From Zerene cesonia (lineage: Eukaryota > Arthropoda > Insecta > Lepidoptera > Pieridae), in the NCBI RefSeq assembly GCF_012273895.1, contig NC_052112.1, positions 1,612,001 through 1,676,000 of the forward strand: a DNA stretch of 64,000 nucleotides. The letters run 5' to 3'. This document shows, piece by piece, positions 1 through 11,526 of this stretch (its first letter is position 1; each line of letters opens with the position of its first letter). The notes under the pieces are model-generated. The model saw only the letters and a list, made by a program, of their open reading frames with translations. It did not search any database and was not told where the DNA came from. Made by a program: the position numbers and the translations under genes.

Positions 1-1420
1 GCTTTAAACTTAACTATTTATACAGATTTATAAAGCCATCCTATTAATTTGGTACTGGCAACATTGTATATAAATGGAATTGTACAATGGTTTTTGGTTT
101 AATAACATAGATACAAACATCCTCATAATATTTTCCACGTATTCTATAGAAATAAATCAGCGGTGGCAACTCAATCTACAACAGGTTTAACTTGAAATTT
201 AGATTTGAATCCACTAATAATGTTACAGAAAATTCACTCTCTGATTGATATGTCCAACCTGATATTTCGAATTTAAAAACAGAATCTGGTAGGCTTTATA
301 CCTATTAGACATATTGATATACCAATTGATTAGTCAAGTTTTAAATTATTAAGAATAAACACGTTTTATAAAAAATAAATGGGTATAATAAAGTTTGGTT
401 AACAGAAAAATATGATTGATAAATAAGTAGTGAACATAAAATTTTCTTTTTTTTATTATGGTCCACTTTAATGGAAAGATTTTTTTTTAATATTGAATTT
501 TTTTTTATTTCATTTTTTTGTTCTTACTTTAAGTTTGTACCAAGTGCAAATGCCTTGGAACTCTGATTAAATTAAAGAAAATCAATACATTTGTTTGAAG
601 ATATGTGACGCGATTAACATATTGTTGTGAGAGTGTCGACACACTCCTTTCCCACGTCGGATAAATAATTAATATACGGAAGCTGTCACAGATATTTTGG
701 GATTCAAGCCAATAGGGCTGTCAATATAATCTGTAGTAGGTAGATATGATATGAAAGTTTATGTGTTTGTTGATCAATAAAGCGATTGTTTGGATACACA
801 GATTAATTAATATTGGAAAAACTTAAAAGGGTCTTTTTTTATTTGTTAGTAGAGACGAAGTGAGAGACCAAAAACAGTTGATTGAATAATAGTTCTGTAA
901 GAATTAGATAATTATCACGTGAACAGAAAACATTATTTTCTATACCATGTGCTAACTAAAAATAGTGTAAATTTGTTTACCAGTATATCACATGTATACA
1001 TGACGTTTACATTGACTGGCATTAACAACTACGGACAAACGCAACAACACGCACACATACATATATTAACTTATATGCGTGTGGCAACCCTACGTCCCCG
1101 TTTAATAATTCATTAAACATGTGTTTAGAGAAGTGGCTCATTAAAACTATCTCAGCAGGTTTGTTTTTATGAGTTCGTCATATGGTTAACATTAATTTAG
1201 TAAATAGGGTTGCCATAAGTAACGGATAACACGATGTTAGTTTGTACATGAGAAAAGAGAAGAAAAAAAATTAGAAATATTTTTGATTAATGTAATTTAA
1301 AACAATAGAATTGTTGTAAATACAATATAAATTGTGATTAATGAAGACTTTATATTATAAGACAATTACGAAATATTTGAATCAGATCAATACGTATTTT
1401 AACAATGTTTTATACATACA

Positions 1421-1619
1421 TCTTATATATAAAATTCTCGTCTTATATATAAAATTCACGTGTCACAATGTTAGTCTCTATACTCCTCCGAAACGGCTTG
1501 ACCGATTCCTCTGAAATTTGGTAAGCATATTGGGTAGGTCTGAGAATCGGCTTACATCTATTTTTCATACCACTAAACGATAAGAGTAAGGCAGAACAGC
1601 GTTTGCCGGGTGCAGCTAG
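1421..1619 (+). mobile_element. Helitron-like element, 179-bp family B, with a repeated 5' end
   Basis: The full-length body is 1441-1619. It starts TCTTATATATAAAATTC and ends GGTGCAGCTAG before a T, as expected of a Helitron (5' TC, 3' CTRR, insertion into AT). A GGCA/TGCC stem sits just before the 3' end. The first 20 bp of the element are present twice (1421-1440 and 1441-1460, one mismatch). It shares its sequence with the copies at 10925, 22741, 22920 and 63036. Confidence 0.8.
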
Positions 1620-2257
1620 TAAAATATATAAATAGACCTATTAATTGAATACACATAACTAATCTTCATAGGATGGCATTACTATATGTGTGTTATACTA
1701 CAAAATAAAAATGTCTGTTGAAATCTAAAGCGTTTAAAATAATAAGGATTGCCACACTGACAGCATTTATTTGTTTCATACGATAATAAAACATGAATTA
1801 AAGCTCACGAAATAACGTCTTAGCGAATCGGTGTCAAGCGAATTACGTTCATAGCTCCCGTCAAATTAAGTCGATTTTTGTGTGAAATTAAGTATTATGT
1901 CGTAGTGTGTGTAGATATTATAGTGTAAGAGCAATTTGGGCAAGTCAAAGGTCGTGCTTTCCCGAAATTATCAATATTAGCGTAATGTACGCAATTTGAT
2001 TTATTAGTAACGTTATAGCGTTTTTGTAACAATTGAAATGTAACGTGTGGGGTCGGATTAGAATCCTATATTTATAAAGTAGTTTATTGAATAATTATAC
2101 CAGAATTTGGAACGGAAGAGATGTCGTTGGTTACGTCTTTTTTGGTGGTTATGCGGGACACACTTACTTGTTTTATAATATATTTCCAATTCAAATCAAA
2201 TAACAATTGAAATTTAAATCAATTCTTCTTATAAATCCTATCCTACTTCCTACCCTA

Positions 2258-2444
2258 TCCCACTAATTTTATAAATGCGAAAGTTTGTAAGGATGTGTGC
2301 TCTTTCACGCAAAAACTGCTGAACCGATTGCAATCAAATTTGGTACGTAGACAGCTGGACAACTGGAATAACATATAGGCAGTTTTATCCCGGTATTTCT
2401 ACGGGATACGGACTTACGCGGCTGAAACCGCGGGGCGCAGCTTA
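2258..2444 (+). mobile_element. Lep1-like Helitron, plus orientation
   Basis: It begins TCCCACTAATTTTATAAATG, has the family's body (TTTCACGCAAAAACTGCTGA, then a GACAGCTGGACAACTGG block) and ends with the GCGG...CCGC stem and GGGGCGCAGCTTA. The usual CTAG terminus is mutated to CTTA. Confidence 0.8.
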
Positions 2445-2956
2445 TGAAGATATAAAAGCGACACCGTACGAATCCTCAGAAATAGACGAATTAATGTATT
2501 CTTAAATATGATTTTTATAAGTATACATTTCAATAATAAACCCATTTAAAAACTACACTATTTTTAAAACAAACTTCATTTAAAACGTGTATGAGACAAG
2601 GAATTGTCTGAATGAATTTTCACGATCAGCACTTGCTGATCAACATAGAGCCAAACATACAAACGTCCCGATGTTATCGGAATATATTCCAAACACGCGT
2701 TATTGTAAGTTAACTATCAATTATCGAACAATAAGGTCAGACACAATATTCCCATATTAATCAACGCCTAAGCGTTAACTTGAAGCAAATTAAGTTATCG
2801 CTAAGTAAGTACTTGAATTGTGGGAACTGTATGTAGTTTTTTGTTAGTCACAATAACTTAAATGTGTGATTTACGTTCTTAAGTTTTATGTTTACTAATA
2901 AGTTGGTAAATATTTTTATTTCTTCACTGCATTCCTTACCAAACATTTATATAATA

Positions 2957-3157
2957 CTAGCTGCGCCCCGCGATTTCACCCGCGTAAGTCCGTATCCCGT
3001 AGGAATATCGCGTTAAAAAGTTGCCTATATGTTATTCCAGTTGTCCAGCTGTCTACGTACCAAATTTCATTGCAATCGGTTCAGTAGTTTTTGCGTGAAA
3101 GAGCAATAAACACACACACATCCTTACAAACTTTCGCATTTATAACATTAGAAGGAT
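2957..3157 (-). mobile_element. Lep1-like Helitron, minus orientation
   Basis: On the plus strand it begins CTAGCTGCGCCCCGCG and ends in ACTTTCGCATTTATAACATT then AGAAGGA, so it is full length in reverse. It has a short CACACA tract near its 5' end, as most copies do. Confidence 0.85.
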
Positions 3158-3903
3158 AGGATACGAGATGTATAATATTAACCGGCATGCATTTTAAAAC
3201 GAATAAACATAACCAAGTAGATAAATCACACTCAAAACGAGTTATGAGATAGCGCTATAAAATGAATATTTACCAATGTACACATCTATAACGCGGTCAT
3301 AATCTATGTATCCTATATCTAGTTCAGTCGTGGTCGCCTCAGGGCATGGGGTCAAAGAATAATGAAACAGACACGCAATATTACGTTTTGCGCGTTGGAT
3401 AGCGTGTGAATGAAGGCGGCTGGACAAAAAACTAATAGTCGTGCTAGATTTTTATTCAATTAAAATTTTGTATTATACGAGATTTTAGCTGGATTTCGTG
3501 TGTCTTTTGTCTTGTATAAGGTTTCTTTAATTATATACACGCAACGATGAATATGTACCTACAAAACTACATGAAAAACATCGTTGTTTACGCTTGACAT
3601 TATTTTCTTCAATACCTACAATTAATACGTATATAATAAAAAAAAAATACCCTGGCGAAGACAAGTATCTCAATTGATTTTTCACTATCATAACATCTAT
3701 ATAATATTTCATATTGTGTGGGGTTTAAAGATTCAGAAGGTTTTAAGTACAGAGAATTCATGAATTGATTGATAAATATGTATTATGAATGATGTAGGTT
3801 ACAGCGCGCGAACACCGCGAAAACGCTATTAACATTTGGTGTTTTATAATACATTTTCAGGTCTAAAATAATTTAGTATTTATTGTCAAAAAATCTTCTA
3901 TTA

Positions 3904-4125
3904 TCCTATATATATAAAAGAAAGTCGTGTTAGTTACACTATTTATAACTCAAGAATGGCTAAACCGATTAGGTTGAAATTTGGTACAGAGATAGTTTTA
4001 GACCCAAGAAAGGACATAGGATAGTTTTTATCCCGGAAATGTAACGGGAACGGGAACTTTGTCGGTAACGCCCCGAGTCTATCTTACCCGTGACTACGCG
4101 AACAAAGCCGCGGGCGGAATGCTAG
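3904..4125 (+). mobile_element. Helitron-like element, family C
   Basis: It starts TCCTATATATATAAAAGAAA and ends AAAGCCGCGGGCGGAATGCTAG before a T. The middle carries the ACCGATTNNNNTGAAATTTGGTAC core shared with other families here. A reversed relative lies at 46852-47071. Confidence 0.75.
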
Positions 4126-4609
4126 TTATTTTTATAATAATGATAAATGGTAAATTTAAAATGGTATTTATTGTCAAAAAATCTTCTGTTGCTGCATCAA
4201 AATAGAAGTACTACATCTTAAATAATCTTTGGACTTGTTGCAAAATAGTTTGGACGCATTAAAATATGTGAGATGGACGATATCTCCGTCCCACTCGCTC
4301 CGGCCCGCGGCTACGTTCTAACTAAAGGAACTAGGTGTGTTTATGGCCTCTTATTAGTGGTGAAAACTATTCTTTATTGTCTATGCTTGTCTATATAGTC
4401 AAATGAATGCTTATCGTAATGTGTTTTAGTCATGTTTTAGCTTGTAATTTGGACGTAGGTTACAAATTCTTCTAAATTTAATTAATTGCTAAGTTGTTGT
4501 TTATTGAGATGTCTTAATAAGCAATATATAAACTATTATTTCGCTTCATGTAATCAATTTGGCGACATTTATTTTGATATAAACATGCAAGCGTAGGTAT
4601 TATGCTATG

Positions 4610-4789
4610 CTACTAATATTATAAATGCGAAAGCTTGTAAGGATGTGTGTGTGTTTGTCAGATTTAGTTTGTTTAGTTATTTGTTAGTTGTAGACAGCTG
4701 GACAACTGGAATAACATATAGGCTACTTTTTATACCGATATTCCTACGGGATACGGACTGACGCGGGTGAAACCGCGAACCGCAGCTAG
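4610..4789 (+). mobile_element. Lep1-like Helitron with internal deletion
   Basis: It has the typical 5' end (CTACTAATATTATAAATGCG) and 3' end (hairpin, then CGCAGCTAG before T). The usual CTCTTTCACGCAAAAACTAC to ATGAAATTTGGTACG segment is replaced by a short TTAGTTATTTGTTAGTTG sequence, so the copy is internally deleted or rearranged. Confidence 0.8.
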
Positions 4790-5461
4790 TGATATATAAG
4801 ATATAAAAATATAATATTTTAATAGGTGTACATAGGGCCTAGCGCAGATTCGAGAAACCTTAGATCGAACTAAGATTAAACTATATTAGAAGGGAGAGTT
4901 CGAATTACAATTTACAAGCGCTCAGTTTATATTCCAAGTATATTTTCACCCGTGGCTTTCCTCGCGTGGATTACAAAATTTCTTGACAATCGAAGAAGAG
5001 GCTGTATGACATCTTTACGACTTACGAGGTATCTAGAAGTCGTCATATCTTATCAATTGTTTATTTTTTTATTTGTCAAACACTGCCATGGGCTTTATAC
5101 GTGATAGGGGCACATACAAACAGACAAACAGAAAATATCTAACCATTGTTTTGGGATCTGTAGAACATCCATATTGTATAGTAATTGCTCTTTTTGAAAA
5201 AGACATTATGTACAGAAATGATCTGGTTAGTGTTCAATTATACTATATCTAGATTGTGGTACGATGTTAGACTGGGAACTAAGTATTTTGTTAATATCTA
5301 CATGACATAATCCATATATCTATCTGTCTGTCACTACTTCACGCCTAAACCACTGTACTAATTTGGATAATAATAACCAAGACCTGAGAAAGGACATAGG
5401 ATAGATCTTATCTCGAAAATCAGAACGAGTATTATGCGGATGTCCTTTTTACTATACGAAC

Positions 5462-5521
5462 GCGTTTCCAAACGTTCATGGGCAATGGTAGCGTTTACCA
5501 TCAGTCGATCCACCATTGCCA
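5462..5521 (-). repeat. Partial unclassified interspersed repeat (family I)
   Basis: The segment TTCATGGGCAATGGTAGCG...TCCACCATTGCC matches part of the longer repeats at 14452-14648 and 37058-37381. It lies about 20 bp past the donor of the neighbouring Notch exon. Confidence 0.6.
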
Positions 5522-5542
5522 AAAATATTCAAATGTACTCAC

Positions 5543-5887
5543 CAGTAGGACAGTCGCATTCGTACCGCAGCTGGTCCAAGGGGGTGCAGCGTCCGCCGTG
5601 CAAGCATGGCGACGGCTCGCACGGCACGTACTCCGCGTCGCAATCCCGCCCCGTGTACCCCGGCTCACACACACAGGTATAGGACCCGTGGGTGTTGAAG
5701 CACCGGCCGTGGTGGCACGGCCCCGTGCCGCTGGAACATTCCACAACGTCCTCAGTACATCGCGAGCCGGTGAAGCCCGGCGGGCAGACGCAGGAGTAGC
5801 CAGCGGCCGTTGTATTGTCAGCGACGCAACGGCCCCCGTTCCGGCAGGGCTGGGAGGCGCAGTGGTCCTCGTGGGAGCATTCGTCGC
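5543..5887 (-). CDS. N: Notch exon: end of EGF3, EGF4, EGF5, most of EGF6
   Basis: This 345-bp internal exon encodes 115 codons of the extracellular part of the Notch receptor, the surface protein that binds Delta/Serrate ligands. The acceptor is TTGTTACAG|GCGACG and the donor CCTACTG|GTGAGT; both ends are phase 1. EGF4 contains CASQPC, an O-glucosylation consensus. EGF5 begins EDVVEC and has NTHGSYTC, the calcium-binding EGF pattern. EGF6 is cut after its fifth cysteine (CDCPTG), so its last cysteine is in an exon left of the window. Joined to 10500-10777 it completes EGF3 as PPGYTGDEC. Residue pattern and order of repeats match insect Notch as I remember it. It is strongly GC-rich against AT-rich introns. 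Another EGF protein is possible but the motif order argues for Notch. Confidence 0.93.
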
Positions 5888-7795
5888 CTGTAACAAGGAT
5901 TGGAGTGAATTTCTTAATATATGAGCTATATAAATAACGGTTCCATTTGTTAACTACTAGACTAGAAAGCATACATAACATAACTAGACTAGAAAGAAAA
6001 ATAAGAGGAGCATTACGTCATCATGTGATTTTAGATAAATCCACTCACTAAAAAGCTTAAGCAGATAATTTGATCGTCTACGTTATCTACCGTACAGAAA
6101 ATTATAATAACATAAATTAGGCTATCGAAACTTTGAGGCAAAACTGTCACTATATAAAATACACGAACGTGTATATAATCTAGTTTATTCCTTGTTTGAT
6201 CTGAGATTAAGTACAAACTCTTATAGATTAAGTCGGACGAACTGCCCTGTGACTGCTGAACAAAAATTAAATTTGTTGCCGGCATTTCATTTCAAGCAAT
6301 TTAATAAAACTTCACAAGTCAATATACATAAACTTTACCATAAAACAGGACACCAATGTATCGTTCACATAATTTATATTCAAATCCTTGATTGGTCTAC
6401 GTGTGAAATTTCTCGAAACATTGGTACAAAACTATCGCCCATTCATCAATGTGATATGCTTCATTGGTATTCATTTAACTATAAATTTGAATATCTCATT
6501 AGAAAGACAATATTATGTCGACTGAATTTATGTTTGAGGAAAACGGTAATTATTTATAATATCAGAACGAATTCTTCTTTAATTGCGCATTAGTTCTTAG
6601 AACAGTAGCAAGCTAGGTTTATTATTACAATTTAATTAAAGTCGTAGAATAATTAAGTTAATATAATCTTCGCCAACGCCTATTCAAATATTAAAGCTTG
6701 TATTTATTAGTAAAACTTACATTAATCATATTTTGATTACGTGAATGAAAAATTACATAAAATTTGTTTAATTAGATGGAAAGCTTCCAAGCTAACATCT
6801 TATACCATACCTTTAAAAACATTATTTATCGTTATTCCTACACCAACCATACTATATCAATATTTCTATAAAAAATAACATCAAAGCGCATGTTTTTATC
6901 TCTCATTTCATCATTTAAAGCATCACGAAATATTCCGTCGCAAACAAACCATATCATCCCAAGATTCACTGATTGCCCAAGCACAAAATTCGTCACCAAT
7001 TGCTATACTGGTACACTAATCAAGCAAACACGCTCAATTAATGTCTGTTTGCTCTGCGCGAGTGTCCGATGGAATTAATTGATAAGCAAATATATTGAGT
7101 GAGGAATGCTTGTATTTTCACGCGCGTTTTAATTTCTGGTACTTGCTGTGTAAATGTTTGATTAACGACACGATGTATAGATTAATTGTCTACGTGTGTC
7201 TGTTTATATTTCTGTTCATATTTGCTATTTGAGCAAATTACTATATATAGGCTATAAAAGAGATTTTTTATAATTCTCAACTGACTTTAAAATTAGTAAT
7301 AATTTTGCATCTAAACAGCTGCGAAGGTGCTAAATATAATAATAGCCATACTACATTATTGAACTTTGACATTATGGTCAAGAATTATTTATTAATGTAA
7401 TCGTTAATATTATAATTAATGTAATCGTATTCTTAACTGTTAGAAAGTCCTAAACTAAAAATACAGCACAATTCTGACATCGAAACAGACATTTAAGCGT
7501 GATCATTTAATTACCAGTTTACAATAACGCCAGTAATCAACAATTATCAAAGCTTTCATATCAAGATAAAGGAAAACGTTTATTTAATTACACGAAGCGA
7601 ACAAGAAATTCCGTTGGTTAGTATAATTGCTGCTACATTGGGGACAGATTTGATTAACAAACGAACTACGCAACGAGTATAAAACTATATATATACGGAT
7701 AAATCTTATTATTGCTACAAGGCTGAATATACTGCAAGGTAAATCATATTCTTTGATAGAAGTAACATAGAGTGGGTACCATGTTTTATTTCACA

Positions 7796-8005
7796 AGCGA
7801 TGCGTCCCAGCTTCGCCCATCCTATGTCCTATCGTACTTAGAGATCACGGTTTTGAAATCTTTCCGTATATCTTGATTTTCGCCCCGGCTTGGCCCGTGG
7901 TACAGATATAGCCTATGCCAGTGATGTTGCAGCTATTAACGGTGTATGAATTTTTGAAATCGGTCCAGTGGTTTTTGCGTGAAAACGTTACAAACATACA
8001 ATACA
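7796..8005 (-). mobile_element. Degenerate Helitron-like repeat
   Basis: On the plus strand it reads CCCAGCTTCGCCCATCCTATGTCCTATC, then GAAATCGGTCCAGTGGTTTTTGCGTGAAAACG. This is the reversed arrangement of the Helitron-like families in this window, but both termini are eroded. Confidence 0.5.
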
Positions 8006-8454
8006 ATTGTTATTTTTAACTTAAGTTTAATATGAATTGTGTTAATACCATAATTTACTAACTTTAAAAAAGGTTGTACGCATAATTCTGCATTAAAATG
8101 CAACAAAAAAACGAGACAAAGAGCTATTCCACTAGTTCACATAATCTTTTTTTAATAATAAGGAAAACCTTAAGCGACAAGGTAATCAAAAATAGTTCTT
8201 AGTGAAGCAGAGCAATGAGATACGTAAATTCTTTAAGGCTTACACAAGCTTCCACCTGCAGCGTAATGAGTATCTAATAAAGAATTAAACTGTATTATAT
8301 ATTAAACTATCTTATAAACCGGTGTTATATTGACTGCAAGTTACTAAGACATCAAAAATACGATCAAGCATTGTTATTTAAGGATAACAATACACCATAC
8401 TGCATGTATAAAATTACCTATAGTTATTACAATTTGCAGGTTTCAATAAGGATT

Positions 8455-8766
8455 ATGCTTACTGTAAATATTACAAATGCGAAAGTGTTTTCATTTGTTT
8501 GTTTCTTTGTCTTCCTTTCACTTCGGACGGGGCTATTTCAAGAATTTTGTGTCTGCAGATAATTTCTGAAGAACAAAAAGAGACTCAAATGAATGAGAAA
8601 TCTCCAAGATTCCCAGAGAATTTCATTCAGAAGATCCATTAATGTTTGTGCATTTAAATCGCTCAAAAATTTATAATTTCCGACAGATGGCGCTATAATA
8701 AAAATGTGACATGTATGCCGACTCCTTATTTGCCACCACGCGAGCGAAGCCGCGGGAAACAGCTAG
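8455..8766 (+). mobile_element. Helitron-like element, diverged
   Basis: The 5' part has AATATTACAAATGCGAAAGTG. The 3' end reads CGAGCGAAGCCGCGGGAAAC then AGCTAG before T. The middle shares little with the Lep1-like copies, so this is a different non-autonomous family or a chimera. Confidence 0.6.
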
Positions 8767-8871
8767 TTATGTATATTGCAGTGAACTTTACAAGTATACA
8801 TGTAATAATTTTTAGTTGCATTTTAAATTCAAAATTGATCTCACCACATACAGATTTGTATATATGAGATA

Positions 8872-9072
8872 GAAGCTGCGCCACGCGGTTTCACCCGCGA
8901 AAGTCCGTATCCCGTAGGAATATCGGGATAAAAAGTTGCCTATATGTTATCCCAGTTATCCAGCTGTCTACATACCAAATTTCATTGGAATCGGTTCAGC
9001 AGTTTTTGCATGAAAGAGCAATAAACACACACGCATCCTTACAAACTTTCGCATTTATAGTATTAGTAGGAT
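8872..9072 (-). mobile_element. Lep1-like Helitron, minus orientation
   Basis: It is full length and reversed: GAAGCTGCGCCACGCGG at the left and TTCGCATTTATAGTATTAG then TAGGA at the right. The CTAG terminus is mutated to AGAAG. Confidence 0.82.
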
Positions 9073-9494
9073 TAGTAGGATCATTAAAATTGCCACATTT
9101 CTAGTAGTCATAAAAACGCTAGTACCAGTGTAACCGTTGGCTTAGCCAGCAGAATATGATACAATCATATTTCAAACGAGATTGCTATTATAATGTCACT
9201 TACAAAGATTAATTGAACGGAGGTAGCGAATGCATCGAAGGGCAAAGTGCATGTCTGATAACATCGCATTAAGCTTGGTTATTATGTAATTGGACAAACG
9301 AAATGATGTTATATGATAGGTTCTGACGTTGGTAGTGAGATGTCTAATTGCTTTCTAAGAGATGACTTAAAGAAACGATGGGCGAAGGTCGAAGTGGTAA
9401 TAATTAATTAATAATAAAATATTACCATTATATAATTCTACCACCGTATAGAAAACTGAGTTCTTTTTGACAAAACAATTAAACTATTTCTCAA

Positions 9495-9690
9495 CTAGAA
9501 GCTCGTCCCGGCTCCGCCCGGATGTGAAGATTCCTGTTTTGTCCCAAGGGAGCATTCAATCGGGATAAAAAGTATCCTATCGCTCAAGTCAGCTCATACC
9601 CGGTCTGTATCAAATTTCATCAAAATCAGTAGTTTCAGCGTGATTGACGGACAAGCATCCAAACAAACAAACTTTCTCATTTAATATTAG
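9495..9690 (-). mobile_element. Helitron-like element, family E
   Basis: The reversed element begins CTAGAAGCTCGTCCCGGCTC. It contains ATCGGGATAAAAAGTATCC and the core ATCAAATTTCATCAAAATCAG, and ends near a degraded TTCTCATTTAATATTAG. Plus-orientation relatives are at 10097 and 60136. Confidence 0.62.
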
Positions 9691-10096
9691 TTTAATATAG
9701 TGTGATGTGATTTATCTCTTTTTAAAACAAAATAACTTAAGTTTATCAAAACAACCAATGCTCTATTTAAAATAACGTAAAAACAGTTCTTTATTATAAG
9801 ATCTTCCGATACGTTGTAACTTACAGCTATATAATTGTCAGTTACTGGATATCTCGTTATTTTTTATTACCACTTAAATAGCAATGTATTGTAGTATTAT
9901 ATCAGCAAATGCAACAAATTAATATACATTCATAAAGGTCTTGAATGAAACAATGACCACGATATATGAATGAATCATATCCAGTTTACGCATGTATCGT
10001 ACTGATTGAAATATTTATTAGTATGTATTAAAAGTACGTTATATTGATTTATACATTGTAGTTGTAAAACGAAACGAGAACAGGGATATCACACTA

Positions 10097-10245
10097 TCAC
10101 ACTAATATTATAAATATGTTTTTGCGTTTGGATTTTTGCCCGTCAACCATGCTGAAACTACGAAACCGATTTTGATGACATTTGTATACAGATAGGGTAT
10201 TAGCTGACTTGGGTGATAGGATACTTTTATCCCGGTTGAATTAAG
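10097..10245 (+). mobile_element. Helitron-like family E, 5' part only
   Basis: It starts TCACACTAATATTATAAATA, carries the core ACCGATTTTGATGACATTTG and stops at ATCCCGG. The 3' half with the CTAG terminus is missing. Confidence 0.6.
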
Positions 10246-10499
10246 GTTGTCTGGCAATAAAGCTTGTTTTCTTTCTTACTTTGGATGCTTCTTTGATATG
10301 CAAGCGGTGCTGGGTCGAGCGTTTAGTGTGTAAAATAAATTTAATAAATGGATAATTTTAGAGTTACTTATAACGTCAGTTTTATATGATGAAATTATCG
10401 ACCTGTTTGGAGCAAGTCTCTGAAATAAAAATAAAAATTTTTAAAACCTAAATCATTATTAAAATATCTACATATAATAAAGAGGCAGGCAGTTCATAC

Positions 10500-10777
10500 C
10501 AGTATATCCAGGCGGACAGTCACACTCGTAACTATGCAGCGACGTCAGCCTGCACGTGGCTCCGTTCAAGCAGGGTGCAGAATCGCAAGCCGCTGGCACC
10601 CGTATCTCGCAGAGCGACGCGCTGAACCCGAGGGGGCAGTCGCAGGCGAAGGACGGAGGGCCGCCGCCCACGCCCGGCCGCACTCTGCACGAGCCGCCGT
10701 TCTGGCAGCGAGGGCTCGACTCGCTGTGGCAAGGGTTGAGATGCTGGCAGAATTCGCCGGCGTAGCGCGATGTGCAG
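10500..10777 (-). CDS. N: Notch exon: end of EGF1, EGF2, nearly all of EGF3
   Basis: This 278-bp internal exon has acceptor CGTTACAG|CTGCAC and donor ATATACTG|GTATGA; it enters in phase 2 and leaves in phase 1. The first codon is completed by AA from the exon at 51379, giving FCNC and closing EGF1 as CTSRYAGEFC. EGF2 follows (HLNPC...CQNGGSC...CDCPLGFSASLC) with a longer loop rich in Gly/Pro between cysteines 3 and 4. EGF3 has CDSAPC, an O-glucosylation consensus, and CLNGATC, an O-fucosylation consensus. The phrase CPLGF..SLCEI.VP is, from memory, typical of Notch EGF2/EGF3 in insects and is the main reason for the gene name. Confidence 0.94.
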
Positions 10778-10813
10778 CTGTAACGAATTAAATTAATTAG
10801 ATTAATTGTAATT

Positions 10814-11168
10814 GATTGTAAATGTTTATAGATATATATCTGAAGTTTTGGTGGATAAATTATAACTGACTAGTTTTCCGCCCACGTTTCTCCCGTTATT
10901 TGATTGTAAATGTTTATAGATATACTAGCTGCACCCGGCAAACGCTGTTCTGCCTTACTCTTATCGTTTAGTGGTATGAAAAATAGATGTTAGCCGATTC
11001 TCAGACCTACCCAATATGCTTACCAAATTTCAGAGGAATCGGTCAAGCCGTTTCGGAGGAGTATAGAGACTAACATTGTGACACGAGAATTTTATATATA
11101 AGATATCTGAAGTTCTGGTGGATAAATTATAACTGACTAGTGTTCCGCCCACGTTTCTCCCGTGTTAA
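10814..11168. repeat. 88-bp tandem duplication, one unit carrying a Helitron
   Basis: Unit 1 (10814-10901) and unit 2 (10902-11168) both start GATTGTAAATGTTTATAGAT and share GGTGGATAAATTATAACTGA. Unit 2 is interrupted by the 179-bp element at 10925-11103. Unit 1 is the uninterrupted (empty) version, so the pair defines the insertion site exactly. The duplication starts about 37 bp from the boundary of the Notch exon at 10500-10777. Confidence 0.88.
10925..11103 (-). mobile_element. Helitron-like element, family B, 179 bp
   Basis: On the plus strand it runs from CTAGCTGCACCCGGC to TTTTATATATAAGA, so reversed it is TC...CTAG. The adjacent empty site (GATATA|TATCTG) shows insertion between A and T without target duplication. 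By eye it is identical to the copy at 22741-22919. Confidence 0.9.
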
Positions 11169-11426
11169 TGGAAAATGCAGTCTTTACACGCATAGTTACC
11201 GTTCGCGAAGGATTTCATAGATTTAATGATAAAAATATATCCTATATCCTTTCTCGGGTTTCAATCTATCTCTATATAAAATTTCATCGAAATCGTTTTA
11301 GAGGTTTAGGTATGAAGAAGAGACAGACAGAGTTACTTTCGTATTCATAATATTTGTAGAGATAGAGAACTCAACTAAAATCAAAGACATTGCTTTTGCT
11401 TTCACGCTTATAAGGTTATAACTTAT

Positions 11427-11515
11427 TCAACTAATATTACAAATGCGAAAGTTTGTATGTGTATGTGTATGTTTGTTACTCTTTCACGCAAAATCTATTG
11501 AACTGATTTTATAGT
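11427..11515 (+). mobile_element. Lep1-like Helitron, 5' part
   Basis: It has CAACTAATATTACAAATGCG, then TTTGTTACTCTTTCACGCAA and an altered TCTATTGAACTGATTTT. It breaks off where the LINE fragment begins. Confidence 0.7.
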
Positions 11516-11526
11516 ATATAGTATTT

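Larger units (their letters stand above)
1..5542 (-). other. N: Notch intron after the EGF6 exon (continues off left edge)
   Basis: This is AT-rich DNA downstream (minus strand) of the exon ending at 5543. I found no further GC-rich EGF-coding block here, so the next exon should be left of position 1. It holds Helitron-like elements at 1421-1619, 2258-2444, 2957-3157, 3904-4125 and 4610-4789. The stretches 1-1420, 1620-2257, 3158-3903 and 4790-5460 hold nothing I recognise. Confidence 0.75.
5888..10499 (-). other. N: Notch intron, 4.6 kb, phase 1
   Basis: Its boundaries are set by the donor at 10498-10499 (GTATGA) and the acceptor at 5888-5889 (TTACAG). 5900-7780 is AT-rich and holds nothing I recognise. 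7796-10245 holds a series of Helitron-like copies. 10246-10499 holds nothing recognised. Confidence 0.88.

Noticed and set aside
3242..3427. Possible next Notch exon in the left 5.5 kb
   Set aside because: The frame has no EGF cysteine pattern or GC enrichment; the next exon is more likely beyond position 1.
5478..5924. 148-codon plus-strand reading frame over the Notch exon
   Set aside because: It is the antisense shadow of the GC-rich EGF exon; the minus strand has conserved cysteines and splice sites.
10534..10791. Plus-strand frames of 69-85 codons over the second Notch exon
   Set aside because: Antisense shadows; no motif, and the minus strand explains the sequence.
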